The notes under the pieces: generated by a model
Database searches by the model: none
What the model was told of the DNA's origin: nothing
What the model saw: only the letters and a program-made list of their open reading frames with translations
Assembly (NCBI GenBank): GCA_027306845.1
Contig: DAHUYY010000013.1
Coordinates: 270 to 18,884 of the forward strand
Length of the DNA: 18,615 nt
Source: Vulcanimicrobiota bacterium
GTDB taxonomy: Bacteria; Vulcanimicrobiota; Vulcanimicrobiia; Vulcanimicrobiales; Vulcanimicrobiaceae
Direction of reading: 5' to 3'
Shown: piece by piece, positions 1 through 7,390 of the stretch
Layout of the letters: the number at the start of each line of letters is the position of its first letter
Numbering within the stretch: the first letter of the stretch is position 1
Position numbers and translations under genes: made by a program

Positions 1-311
1 GTGGCGAGGAGGGCAAAGAGCATGGGAATCGGCATCCCTGCGCGTACCGCGCGCCCGTATCCCTCGAGATCGTTCGCGCCGATCCGTTGCGCGGTGATGA
101 TGCTCGTTCCCGTCCAGAGCCCCGCCATCGCAAAGATCAGCACGAGTTGCAACGTGATCGCCGCGGTCGCGCCGGCGAGCGCGACGACGCCGAGCGAGCC
201 GATCGCGATCGTGTCGACGATGCCTAATAGTTGGTCGCCGAACATCTGCGCGGCAAAAGGCATCGAATAGCGCCGGAGCGCCGCGCCGACGTCGGTATGG
301 TCGACGATCAT
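1..311 (-). CDS. MATE-family multidrug/metabolite exporter, N-terminal part
   Basis: This is the first 103 codons of a membrane protein that runs off the left edge of the window. I translated it by hand on the minus strand from an ATG at 311-309. After a short hydrophilic start it reads through two hydrophobic segments. Their sequences, GIVDTIAIGSLGVVALAGAT and then LQLVLIFAMAGLWTGTSI, match the first two helices of MATE (multi-antimicrobial extrusion) transporters, which export cationic compounds using Na+ or H+ gradients. The start lies 7 bases after the kynU stop, so it looks like the last gene of the kynurenine operon seen here. Export of a tryptophan metabolite is possible but is only inferred from position. 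The residues that define ion coupling are outside the window. Another MatE/polysaccharide-flippase superfamily member is the main alternative. Confidence 0.75.
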   Translation of the reverse strand, partial: MIVDHTDVGAALRRYSMPFAAQMFGDQLLGIVDTIAIGSLGVVALAGATAAITLQLVLIFAMAGLWTGTSIITAQRIGANDLEGYGRAVRAGMPIPMLFALLA

Positions 312-318
312 TCCGGTG

Positions 319-1479
319 CTAATCCGGCAATTTCGAACGGATCGCGTCGAGTTCGTTGAAGAAGCGGTCGATCTCTTCGTCGGCGGTGTAGAAGTGCGGG
401 CTGACGCGAAGGCCGCAGCCGGGGCGATAGTCCAGAAAGACGCGGCGCGCAATCAACTCGTGATACGCACGTTCGGAAGCAGCGAAATCGATACCGATCC
501 ACCCGGTCCGCTTCGCCGGATCGAGCGGCGTATTGACGCGAAGGCCACGAGCGAGCGCCTCTTCGGCGATGCGCGTGGTGAGGCGAATATTGTGTTCGCG
601 AATGCGGCTGATACCGACTTCGGCGATCGCTGCATGCCCCGGCTGCGCCACCACGTACCCGGGGATCGTCGGGGTTCCGTGCCCGAATCGGTACATCGAG
701 CGCGCATACTCGATCGGCGCCGCCTCGAACGAGAACGGACGCTCGTGCGCCATCCAGCCGGTTACGGCCGGTTGCAAGCGCTCTAAGAGCGCCGGGCGGA
801 CGTATATCCAACCGCAGCCGGGGCCGCCGCAGAGCCATTTATGGCTTCCGCCGGTGACGATATCGAGATCGAGCGCGCGAACGTCGTAGGGAACGACGCC
901 GGTTGTCTGGTAGGCGTCGACGCAGAGCAGGGCCCCTACCTCTCGGCAGCGCGCCTGAATCGATGCGATGTCGGCGAGTGCTCCCGAGACATAATACGCA
1001 TGCGAGATCACCGCAAGTGCCGTACGTTCGGTGATCGCCGCGCAGATGCGCTCGGTCGGGATCGTTCGTCCGTCGTCGGAGGGCACGACCTTCGTGCGCG
1101 CGCCGTAGCGCTCCCATTCTTTCCAAACGTAGGTCAGCGAAGGGAACTGCAGCGCTTCGTAGAGCACTTCGTTGCGTTCGCCGTGAAAATCGATCGCCGT
1201 AGCGAGCGCCGCCTGAAGAACCGAGACGTTCGGGCCGAGAAACGTGCTTCCCGGAACGGCGCCGACGAGCGTGCCGATGCCGTCGGCGATCTCGCCGATG
1301 CGCGGCAGCCAGCGAACCCATGCCTCGGGGCCGTCGGCGATCCACTCATCCATGTAGCGTTCGAGCGCGTCGCGTACGGCGGCAGGTGCGGCGCCCATCG
1401 AGTGGCTCACCAGATAGGTCGAGCGCTCCAACGTCGGAAAGCGTTCGCGCAACAGCGGCGCGGAGATCGTCTCAGCCAT
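319..1479 (-). CDS. kynU: Kynureninase (PLP-dependent, fold type I)
   Basis: The 386-residue protein fits the class V aminotransferase/kynureninase family in length. Kynureninase cleaves kynurenine to anthranilate and alanine, or 3-hydroxykynurenine to 3-hydroxyanthranilate, in the cytoplasm. Visible landmarks are the Asp that contacts the PLP pyridine nitrogen (D188 in VDAYQ) and the Schiff-base lysine K214 in TGGSHKWLCGGPG. I chose the ATG at 1479 over the upstream in-frame GTG at 1488 because an AGGGAG ribosome site sits about 8 bases before the ATG and abuts the GTG. The ATG lies inside the end of kynA, giving an 8-base overlap that implies translational coupling. Position right after tryptophan dioxygenase is the main argument for kynureninase rather than a generic class V aminotransferase or cysteine desulfurase-like enzyme. 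Confidence 0.85.
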   Translation of the reverse strand: MAETISAPLLRERFPTLERSTYLVSHSMGAAPAAVRDALERYMDEWIADGPEAWVRWLPRIGEIADGIGTLVGAVPGSTFLGPNVSVLQAALATAIDFHGERNEVLYEALQFPSLTYVWKEWERYGARTKVVPSDDGRTIPTERICAAITERTALAVISHAYYVSGALADIASIQARCREVGALLCVDAYQTTGVVPYDVRALDLDIVTGGSHKWLCGGPGCGWIYVRPALLERLQPAVTGWMAHERPFSFEAAPIEYARSMYRFGHGTPTIPGYVVAQPGHAAIAEVGISRIREHNIRLTTRIAEEALARGLRVNTPLDPAKRTGWIGIDFAASERAYHELIARRVFLDYRPGCGLRVSPHFYTADEEIDRFFNELDAIRSKLPD

Positions 1480-2248
1480 AGTTCTCACTCCCTAAATACG
1501 TGCGAACCTCCCAGAGCTCGGGAAAGATGCGTTTCTCTAGGGTCGTTTGTAGGTAACCGACGCCCGAGGATCCCCCGGTTCCCCGCTTGTGGCCGATCAT
1601 CCGTTCGACCATTCGTACGTGACGGCCGCGCCAGAGTAAGAGACGCTCGTCGAACTCGATGCAATCTTCGAGAAGAAGATAGAGCGCGTCGTAGGTTCTC
1701 TCGTCGTTGTAGATTTTCCGGTAGGATGCGATCGTCTCGTCGTGCGAGCCGCACGGAAAGCCCGCGCGTGCGAGGAACTCCGCAAGGTGCGCGGGCAGCG
1801 AGGGTGCGTGCATACGTGCCATCAGGCGTTCCCGTTGTTCGGGAGTCAGCACCAAATGTTCGAAGAGGCGTTCGTCGCGCAGGCCGCAGAGGAACTCGAG
1901 CTCGCGAAATTGCTGCGATTGGAATCCGCTCGCCGGGTTGAGGTGCTCGCGAAAGCGATTGAACTCTTGCGGAGTCATCGTCTCGAGAATATCGACCTGC
2001 TCCCCGAGCACGCGCTGAATTGCGTGGATCCGTCTGAATATCTTCCCCATCCGCATGAGATCGTCGGCATCGCAGGCGAGGATAAATTCGTCGAGCTCGT
2101 GCAAGAGCTGCTTGAACCAGAGTTCGTAGACTTGATGGATGATGATAAAGAGCAACTCGTCGTGATGGGCCGGCTGCGAGAGCGGCTTTTGCAGCGCGAG
2201 CAGCTCCTCGACTTTAAGGTACGAGCCGTAGGTTAAACGTTCGCTCAT
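1472..2248 (-). CDS. kynA: Tryptophan 2,3-dioxygenase
   Basis: This is a 258-residue heme enzyme that opens the indole ring of L-tryptophan with O2 to give N-formylkynurenine, the first step of the kynurenine pathway. Family signatures are plain: YGSYLKVEELLALQ near the N terminus, HHDELLFIIIHQVYELWFKQ at residues 28-47, FNRFREHL, SGFQSQQFRELEF, and WRGRHVRMVERMIGHKRGTG at 206-225. H210 in that last motif corresponds to the axial heme ligand of characterised bacterial enzymes, and the HH at 28-29 to the distal-pocket histidine. Length is slightly short against the usual 270-290 residues, with nothing obvious missing. The start ATG overlaps the stop of the upstream DUF962 gene as ATGA, and the 3' end overlaps kynU, so the three genes are clearly one operon. 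Confidence 0.95.
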   Translation of the reverse strand: MSERLTYGSYLKVEELLALQKPLSQPAHHDELLFIIIHQVYELWFKQLLHELDEFILACDADDLMRMGKIFRRIHAIQRVLGEQVDILETMTPQEFNRFREHLNPASGFQSQQFRELEFLCGLRDERLFEHLVLTPEQRERLMARMHAPSLPAHLAEFLARAGFPCGSHDETIASYRKIYNDERTYDALYLLLEDCIEFDERLLLWRGRHVRMVERMIGHKRGTGGSSGVGYLQTTLEKRIFPELWEVRTYLGSENYG

Positions 2249-2568
2249 CGGTGCGCGGCGAGCCCGAGCCGTTCGTACTCCGCGTCGATGCTACCGGCGA
2301 GGACGTGGTAGGCCATACGGTAATCGGCGGCGAGCGAGCGAAATGGAGCGCGAAAGGTCTCGGGCTTGTTGCGTTCGATGAAGGCGTGCGAGAGCCAGGC
2401 CGGGCCGTAGCCCGCTACGACTCCTGCAAGCGCAAGCCAGGGATCGCGGCGGATCGCTGCGGTAACGAGCAAGGTCGTCGCCGCAATCGTCCCGGCGGTG
2501 TGCATGGCGCGGGTGCGCGGGTCGCTATGGGCCGCCAAATAACGCGGCCAAAATTCCTCGTCGTTCAT
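2245..2568 (-). CDS. DUF962 / Mpo1-like membrane protein
   Basis: This 107-residue protein has the conserved pattern of the DUF962 (Mpo1-like) family: YLAAHSDPRTRAMHTAG at the N terminus, a hydrophobic hairpin at about 27-58, WLSHAFIERNKPETFRAP at 59-76, then DYRMAYHVLAG. H14, H23 and H61 match the conserved histidines. Yeast Mpo1 is an Fe(II) dioxygenase acting in alpha-oxidation of 2-hydroxy fatty acids; the bacterial members are mostly untested. It is the first gene of the operon and its TGA overlaps the kynA ATG. No clear Shine-Dalgarno sequence precedes the ATG, so the message may be leaderless or nearly so. A role in tryptophan catabolism is not evident, but an Fe/O2 enzyme beside a heme dioxygenase is worth noting. 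Confidence 0.8.
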   Translation of the reverse strand: MNDEEFWPRYLAAHSDPRTRAMHTAGTIAATTLLVTAAIRRDPWLALAGVVAGYGPAWLSHAFIERNKPETFRAPFRSLAADYRMAYHVLAGSIDAEYERLGLAAHR

Positions 2569-2619
2569 AGCGCTCGGTTTTACGGGGGGCGGGCGGGTTT
2601 CCCTCGAAAAGGACGCGGC
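2569..2619. promoter_or_regulatory. Divergent intergenic region between kyn operon and lipoprotein operon
   Basis: Only 51 bases separate the divergently transcribed DUF962 and lipoprotein genes, so promoters for both must lie here or reach into the coding regions. The segment holds a G-rich run (2584-2597) and, at 2607-2613, an AAAAGGA ribosome site for the plus-strand lipoprotein gene. I could not recognise convincing -35/-10 boxes on either strand. The promoter role is inferred from layout alone. Confidence 0.35.
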
Positions 2620-3315
2620 ATGCGTCGTCTTTTCGTCGTCCTAGCATGTTCGTTGCTTGCCGCCTGCGGAACCGGTGGCCACGCCTCCGGAACGGCCTCT
2701 ACCGCCCCCGGCGGCTCAGCGCCGGCCGCCTCGTCGCAACCGCCGGTAAATCCCTTACCGATTGCGTTTCCCGCGGCTGCGAAGGTCCTCAATGTTTCGC
2801 ATTGGTCGCAAGATTTCAAGAGCGTCCCGCCGAGTTTAACCGGAGTCATCGAGGCGCCGGGCCGATATGCGGGGCGTCAAGTCATTGCGTCGAGCCCCGA
2901 GAGCTTTGCTGCGACCGATGCTTGGTTGCAAGGGCTCGCCGGGCATCTACCTCCAGGATATCGCGAGATATCGAGCCATCGCTTTTCCATGCATCTGCAA
3001 GATTTAGGTATCGATAGCGCGGCTTTCGCCGGAGGAAATTCCACCGGACTTGTCGCCGTAGCGATCGATGTCAAGCGTTTCCGCAGTAAGGTCGGCCTGG
3101 TGCTCGGCCTCCTAAAAGATTATTCCGCGATCCCCGGATTCATGCGCGCGCCGCTCGATAAAAAAATCGAGGCGCAGACCGGCGTATCGCCGGCGGAGTT
3201 ACTCGAACCGACAACGCCGGTCGGCAGCGCGGTCGCCGCGCTGCGGATGGTCGCACACGATACAACCGGGCGAACCGCGATCGTGCTCTTCGACGCTAGC
3301 AAAGCGCCGAAGTGA
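2620..3315 (+). CDS. Lipoprotein of unknown function
   Basis: This 231-residue protein is not one I recognise. It begins with a positively charged n-region and a hydrophobic stretch ending in LLAAC, a lipobox that makes C16 the likely lipidated residue. A low-complexity Gly/Ala/Ser/Pro linker (17-46) then leads into a roughly 180-residue globular part with mixed alpha/beta character. I chose the ATG at 2620 because it starts the signal peptide and has an AAGGA site 7 bases upstream; the open frame extends much further upstream but that part is antisense to DUF962. The stop overlaps the GTG of the next gene (GTGA), so the lipoprotein and the outer-membrane barrel are translationally coupled. 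An envelope location is well supported; function is not. Confidence 0.75.
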   Translation: MRRLFVVLACSLLAACGTGGHASGTASTAPGGSAPAASSQPPVNPLPIAFPAAAKVLNVSHWSQDFKSVPPSLTGVIEAPGRYAGRQVIASSPESFAATDAWLQGLAGHLPPGYREISSHRFSMHLQDLGIDSAAFAGGNSTGLVAVAIDVKRFRSKVGLVLGLLKDYSAIPGFMRAPLDKKIEAQTGVSPAELLEPTTPVGSAVAALRMVAHDTTGRTAIVLFDASKAPK

Positions 3316-4040
3316 TCGCACTCCATCGTTTGCGCGCGCTCGTTCTTGCAACGGCAGCGATCGCTGCATGTTGCGGCTCGGTGCAGGCGCACGGGCGCAA
3401 CTATGTCGGTTTGCAGCTTTTTGCCGTTGCAGGCGTCCATAAAGATGTCGCCGGCACGCAGTATGGCGCCGGTATCGGCCCGCTCTTGCAAGCTCGCTTC
3501 GGGGGGCCGCGGCTCGCCGTCCATCTGGAGGGAATTCCGGTGGTGGCGGTGCCGCAGCGAGCCTCGGCCTATTACGGCCAGGCGACGCCGAGCATCGGCA
3601 TCTTCAATGCCACGCTTGGATATCGGTTCATGCCGCGGATGAGTTTCGGCGTCGGTGAGACGGTGATCAACCAGCGCACGCCGTTGCCGAATCTGCAGCA
3701 GGTCGTCTCGTCGCGGCTTGCCGGATATCGCTATGCGCTGCGTTATACCGAGCCGTTGCGCGATCGTCGGTCGCTCGAAGCGAATCTCGGGGTCGCCCCA
3801 ACGCTCTGGGGGAGCGACCTCTACGTGTATAGCGACGGCGTTACCGCACCGGTGGTAAAGCCCGAGCAAGCCGCCGAGATCGATGCGTCGCTGGCGATCG
3901 GTTTTCAGCGCCCGTACGGCGAGCTGTTGCTAGGGCTGCGCGCACTCAATTTTTCGGCGAAGTATACCGCGACCGGGCTCGCCGGCGATCGTAACGCAGG
4001 CGTCGGCCTCTTCGTTGAATTTCGAAAGGTGTTACCATGA
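3312..4040 (+). CDS. Putative outer-membrane beta-barrel protein
   Basis: The 242-residue product has a signal peptide (about 1-26, with a VQA cleavage motif) followed by strands of alternating polar and hydrophobic or aromatic residues, such as NYVGLQLFAVAGV, LAVHLEGIPVVAV and YGELLLGLRALNFSAKY. The protein ends GVGLFVEFRKVLP; an aromatic strand near the C terminus is typical of outer-membrane beta-barrels, although the very last residue is Pro rather than Phe. It starts at a GTG that overlaps the lipoprotein stop and its own TGA overlaps the ATG of the crotonase gene (ATGA). I cannot assign a substrate. An 8- to 10-strand barrel or a lipid-handling barrel such as an OmpW/PagL-like protein are possibilities suggested by size only. 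Confidence 0.65.
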   Translation: MIALHRLRALVLATAAIAACCGSVQAHGRNYVGLQLFAVAGVHKDVAGTQYGAGIGPLLQARFGGPRLAVHLEGIPVVAVPQRASAYYGQATPSIGIFNATLGYRFMPRMSFGVGETVINQRTPLPNLQQVVSSRLAGYRYALRYTEPLRDRRSLEANLGVAPTLWGSDLYVYSDGVTAPVVKPEQAAEIDASLAIGFQRPYGELLLGLRALNFSAKYTATGLAGDRNAGVGLFVEFRKVLP

Positions 4041-4783
4041 GTACGAGCGTCGAAACAAAAGACGGCGTGATGACGATTCGTTTCGATCGTCAAGAGAAGA
4101 AGAACGCCATGACGGCAGCGATGTATGCCGCTGCGGCCGATGCCGTCGATCGCGCAGCCGGCGATGACGAGGTGCGTGCGCTGCTCTTTCTCGGGCGCGA
4201 GGACTTCAGTGCCGGTAACGATATCGCAGATTTTCTTGCTGCGGGGGCGATGCAGGCTGCGATCGAGGATCTTCCGGTCGTTCGCTTTTTGCGGCGTCTC
4301 GTCGCCTGCGAGAAGCCGGTGATCGCCGGCGTCAACGGCGTCGCGGTCGGGATCGGCACGACGTTGCTGTTGCATTGTGACGGGGTCGTCGCCGGTGCCT
4401 CAGCCCGCTTTGCACTGCCGTTCGTACCTCTCGGTTTGGTGCCGGAGGCGGGCTCGAGCATGCTGCTGCCGCTCACGATCGGCAGGAACCGGGCTTCCTG
4501 GCTGCTGCTCTCCGGAGAGCGTTTCGGCGCCGATGAGGCGCACGCGATGGGGTTGCTCTCCGAGGTCGTCCCCGATGGTGAGCTCGAAGGGCGCGCCCGC
4601 GCGATGGCCGCTCACCTCGCGGCGCTGCCGCCGAATGCGATGCGCACGACGAAACGTCTGATTCGCGGCGTCGATGCGGGGGCGCTCGCCGCCGCGATGG
4701 AGGCTGAGTTCGCCGCATTTGGGGAAGCGATGCGCTCGGAAGAAGCGCGGAGTGCATTCATGCGTTTTCTTTCACGTAAATAA
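4037..4783 (+). CDS. Crotonase-family protein, probable delta3,delta2-enoyl-CoA isomerase
   Basis: The 248-residue length and motifs are typical of the crotonase (enoyl-CoA hydratase/isomerase) family. FSAGNDIADF (57-66) and NGVAVGIGTTL (100-110) supply the two backbone amides of the oxyanion hole. The first catalytic Glu of true hydratases (in QPEILLG of the rat enzyme) is a Phe here, in LPFVPLG. A Glu appears instead at E137 in LVPEAGSS. That arrangement is the one seen in delta3,delta2-enoyl-CoA isomerases of the ECI2/Eci1 type (SPEGxSS), which shift double bonds in unsaturated acyl-CoAs for beta-oxidation. It is coupled by an ATGA overlap to the upstream barrel gene, an odd partnership. 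Annotation pipelines would probably label it enoyl-CoA hydratase. Confidence 0.85.
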   Translation: MSTSVETKDGVMTIRFDRQEKKNAMTAAMYAAAADAVDRAAGDDEVRALLFLGREDFSAGNDIADFLAAGAMQAAIEDLPVVRFLRRLVACEKPVIAGVNGVAVGIGTTLLLHCDGVVAGASARFALPFVPLGLVPEAGSSMLLPLTIGRNRASWLLLSGERFGADEAHAMGLLSEVVPDGELEGRARAMAAHLAALPPNAMRTTKRLIRGVDAGALAAAMEAEFAAFGEAMRSEEARSAFMRFLSRK

Positions 4784-4904
4784 TGCGTGTCGCGCGGCTA
4801 TAAATCGAAGGCGTACGAGGCGATCGAGCGTGCGCCTTGCGGTGAACGGGGCCGGCGGCGCTTGCAATAGCGGATGGGCTCCACGGAATGGGGAAGTAGG
4901 AACG
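4784..4904 (+). promoter_or_regulatory. Leader and probable promoter region of the Pel-like operon
   Basis: This 121-base gap is the only non-coding stretch ahead of five overlapping genes, so the operon promoter most likely lies here. A TATAAA sequence at 4799-4804 could be a -10 box, but I see no good -35 at the right distance. The 3' end is purine-rich and carries the ribosome site AGTAGGA just before the deacetylase ATG. I did not recognise a riboswitch. The open frame continues through this segment from upstream, but the encoded residues look random and are basic, as in a shadow frame. Confidence 0.3.
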
Positions 4905-6581
4905 ATGCGTTTTCGTGCCCTCGCGTTCGTCTCGATGGTTCTCGCACTCGGCACCGCACGCGTTCCCACCCTTCGCAAAGCAGACCCGCCGAGGACGCTT
5001 GTCCTGACGCCCGTTCGCGAGCCCACGGTGCGAGTGCTAATGTTTCACCAAATTGCACGGCATCCCATCGAGCCGAAGACCGGAATCGGGACGCCGTGGA
5101 TGACGCCGCAGCGTTTTGCTGAGCTCTTGGGTGCGCTCTCCCGACGCGGCTATCACTTTATTACGATGCAGACCGCAATTGCGTATCTTTCCGAGAAAAT
5201 GCCCGCTTCGCATCTGCCGCACCGCTCGGTTACCTTGACCTTCGACGATGGTTATCGATCGGCTTGGCGCGATGCTACACCTATTTTGCGGCGTTACCAT
5301 GCGACCGCGACGATGTTTTTCGAGGGACACGCAACCGGCGTCATACGAGGGCGCCTCACGGACGCCGATCTTCGAGCGATGGCGCGCTCCGGGATATGGT
5401 CGCTGCAATCGCACGGCTATGCAGGGCACTCCGATTTGGTCGTCGGCCCGCATGGTGAACGCTCGCCGTATTGGTATGCAAACCTTCAGTGGCTCGCGAA
5501 AAAACATCGATTCGAGAGCATCGGCGAGTTCGAGCGGCGAGTACGCGACGATCTGTTGCGTTTTCGACGAACCTTCGAGCCCGTTACGGGAGCTCGAATC
5601 GACCTTTTTGCCTATCCAAGCGGCGAGTACGGGCAAAATGCGGCGTTACCGCGTGGAGCGAATCCGCTAACAAACGTGCAGGCCGGGCACTCCAATGCAT
5701 CCGGCTTAACACCTGCGCTCTTCCGCGCGCTCGAGAGCTCCGGTTTCACGGCGGCGTTCGCCGTTTACGATCCGGGTCACGTTCACTTTGCTTCCCGTAG
5801 CGACGATATCTATGCATTGCCGCGCATCGGTTTCGCGGCTTCGGCCTCCATCGCTCGGGATTTGCAAGCGATGCAGAGCCTTGAGAGCAAGGGTATCGAA
5901 TTCCCTGAGATCGACGACGGAAATTACACTGCCGTTGCGCCCATTGCCGTCGAGGGAATGCAGATCTATGCAGCCTCGACAACGGAACCGATACTGTATC
6001 TTCTCAATCGGTACGGTCGTCGCATCGCTCGCTACTATGAACCCGAACTCTATCGAGGTCGCGCGGCCGGAGCAGCTGCGATCGGCGCGATCGCCCTCGT
6101 CGGGCAGCATCTCTGGGTCTTTCAGCAGGCCGGAGCGGGTGCGAGATCGGAGCCCTACCTCAGCGAATTTTCGCTCGCGCATGGCGCTCCGGTGCTCGAG
6201 TCACGCCGCACGTTGCCGAAGGCGATGAGTTGGCTCGTCGGGCTTGCGCCGTTGGGCGGGAGACTCTACGGTATCGACGATGGCGGCGCGATCTTCGATC
6301 TCAAAACGGGGCGGCAGGTCGGGGCGCTCGATCGTTCTCAAACCTACCAAAGTGGGCGGTTCGCCGGCCTTGCGGCGGGGGGCGACGCGCTGGTGACCTA
6401 CGATCGGAAAACGAATCGTCTGTTATACGTTAACCCAACAGGCGAGCTGCAGGCGTTCGCGGTATTGCACGGCGACGTACGTTCGCTGGCACTGGAAGGC
6501 AATCGCCTTTTTGTGAGTCGCTGGGGAACGGCACGGCACATGCTGCGTATCTATACGATCGGAGCGAGGAATACGAAATGA
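4905..6581 (+). CDS. Secreted polysaccharide deacetylase (NodB domain) with C-terminal propeller-like domain
   Basis: The 558-residue product starts with a signal peptide or anchor (MRFRALAFVSMVLALGTARV). A carbohydrate esterase 4 NodB domain spans about 40-310: LTFDDGY at 111-117 gives the catalytic base D114 and metal ligand D115, SHGYAGH at 169-175 gives metal ligands H170 and H175, and FAYPSGEY at 235-242 is motif 3. The lead-in VLMFHQI and the late LPRIGF resemble PgaB/IcaB-type exopolysaccharide deacetylases. Residues about 340-555 form repeated short strands (AVEGMQIYAAS, ALVGQHLWVFQ, PLGGRLYGIDDGG, AAGGDALVTYDR, ALEGNRLFVSR) suggesting a beta-propeller. By analogy with PelA it would remove acetyl groups from the exported polymer in the periplasm. 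The ATG at 4905 is supported by AGGA and the signal peptide. It overlaps the next gene as ATGA. Confidence 0.85.
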   Translation: MRFRALAFVSMVLALGTARVPTLRKADPPRTLVLTPVREPTVRVLMFHQIARHPIEPKTGIGTPWMTPQRFAELLGALSRRGYHFITMQTAIAYLSEKMPASHLPHRSVTLTFDDGYRSAWRDATPILRRYHATATMFFEGHATGVIRGRLTDADLRAMARSGIWSLQSHGYAGHSDLVVGPHGERSPYWYANLQWLAKKHRFESIGEFERRVRDDLLRFRRTFEPVTGARIDLFAYPSGEYGQNAALPRGANPLTNVQAGHSNASGLTPALFRALESSGFTAAFAVYDPGHVHFASRSDDIYALPRIGFAASASIARDLQAMQSLESKGIEFPEIDDGNYTAVAPIAVEGMQIYAASTTEPILYLLNRYGRRIARYYEPELYRGRAAGAAAIGAIALVGQHLWVFQQAGAGARSEPYLSEFSLAHGAPVLESRRTLPKAMSWLVGLAPLGGRLYGIDDGGAIFDLKTGRQVGALDRSQTYQSGRFAGLAAGGDALVTYDRKTNRLLYVNPTGELQAFAVLHGDVRSLALEGNRLFVSRWGTARHMLRIYTIGARNTK

Positions 6582-7390
6582 AAAGCCTTATCGTGCCCAT
6601 CGTTCTGGCCTGTCTGCTGCACGCTGGTCGCGTTGCGGCTGCCGTTCCGGCAGCGGATTCAACCCCAGCTCCAACGGCAAGCGCCGCGCCGGATCGTGCC
6701 GGTTTTCTTTACACCTATTTGGAGCACACATCACAGTATCGCGATACGGTCTTTTCGATCGATGCCTATAAACCGTTCGGCTCCCCGTCGCATGCAATCC
6801 GTCCGTTCGTTGACTTTTTTGCCAACGATGATACCCGTACCGGAGGCGGCATCGTACCGCAAACGCTGAACGATAACTACGCCGGGCTCGCCGTGGGCCT
6901 ACAGTTTACTACTACGGCCGGGCTGCGAGCGTTCGTGCAGGGTGGGGCGACAACGAAGATCGGCTCCATCGCGGCAACGACATCGGGTGGCGACCTGCGC
7001 GGCGGTCTCGAATATTACCGTGAATGGGGTGGCGCCGCACGTCGGCAGGCTGCGTACGGAAATTTTTTCGGTGACGGCATCTATTACAGCCGCTACCACG
7101 ATCTACAGTTCTACGAACAATTGGAGATCGGTAGCACCCCGCCGATGCAGTCGCACCCGGTGACGCTCTTCGCTCGCGGCGTTTTGGCGATGGACACGCA
7201 CCCGTATTTTTACGGGAATTATGCCGAGATGACGCTCGGCGTTCGGCTGACGCCCTTCGGGCTGCGCGGCCCGGCGATCGAGCTCGGCGGCGTCGCAGGG
7301 ACCTATCTTCGGGGGAATCTTTTGCCGATTGGAATATCGAAGAACTACGTGGATTTTCGCCCCACGATCAGCTACGGAGTAAATATTTAA
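6578..7390 (+). CDS. Outer-membrane beta-barrel, candidate exopolysaccharide export porin
   Basis: The 270-residue protein has a signal peptide (about 1-22, RVAAAVPA), a short Ala/Pro/Thr linker, and then roughly 230 residues of amphipathic strands with aromatic girdle residues: GLAVGLQFTTTAGLRAFVQGG, GDLRGGLEYYREWG, YYSRYHDLQFYEQLEIG, HPYFYGNYAEMTLGVRLT, DFRPTISYGVNI. The last lines resemble the C-terminal barrel region of NfrA-like proteins by eye, which is a weak resemblance. It is coupled on both sides (ATGA with the deacetylase, TAATG with the regulator). In classical Pel the outer-membrane steps are done by PelB and PelC, and neither is present here. This barrel is therefore the obvious candidate for polymer export, by inference. 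Confidence 0.65.
   Translation: MKSLIVPIVLACLLHAGRVAAAVPAADSTPAPTASAAPDRAGFLYTYLEHTSQYRDTVFSIDAYKPFGSPSHAIRPFVDFFANDDTRTGGGIVPQTLNDNYAGLAVGLQFTTTAGLRAFVQGGATTKIGSIAATTSGGDLRGGLEYYREWGGAARRQAAYGNFFGDGIYYSRYHDLQFYEQLEIGSTPPMQSHPVTLFARGVLAMDTHPYFYGNYAEMTLGVRLTPFGLRGPAIELGGVAGTYLRGNLLPIGISKNYVDFRPTISYGVNI

Noticed and set aside
841..1941. Long plus-strand open frame opposite kynU and kynA
   Set aside because: It is antisense to two well-supported genes, very Arg-rich, with no ribosome site or recognisable domain; a high-GC shadow.
3120..3869. 249-codon minus-strand open frame opposite the lipoprotein and barrel genes
   Set aside because: It is Arg/His-rich, without signal or domain, and lies antisense to two coupled genes with signal peptides and ribosome sites.
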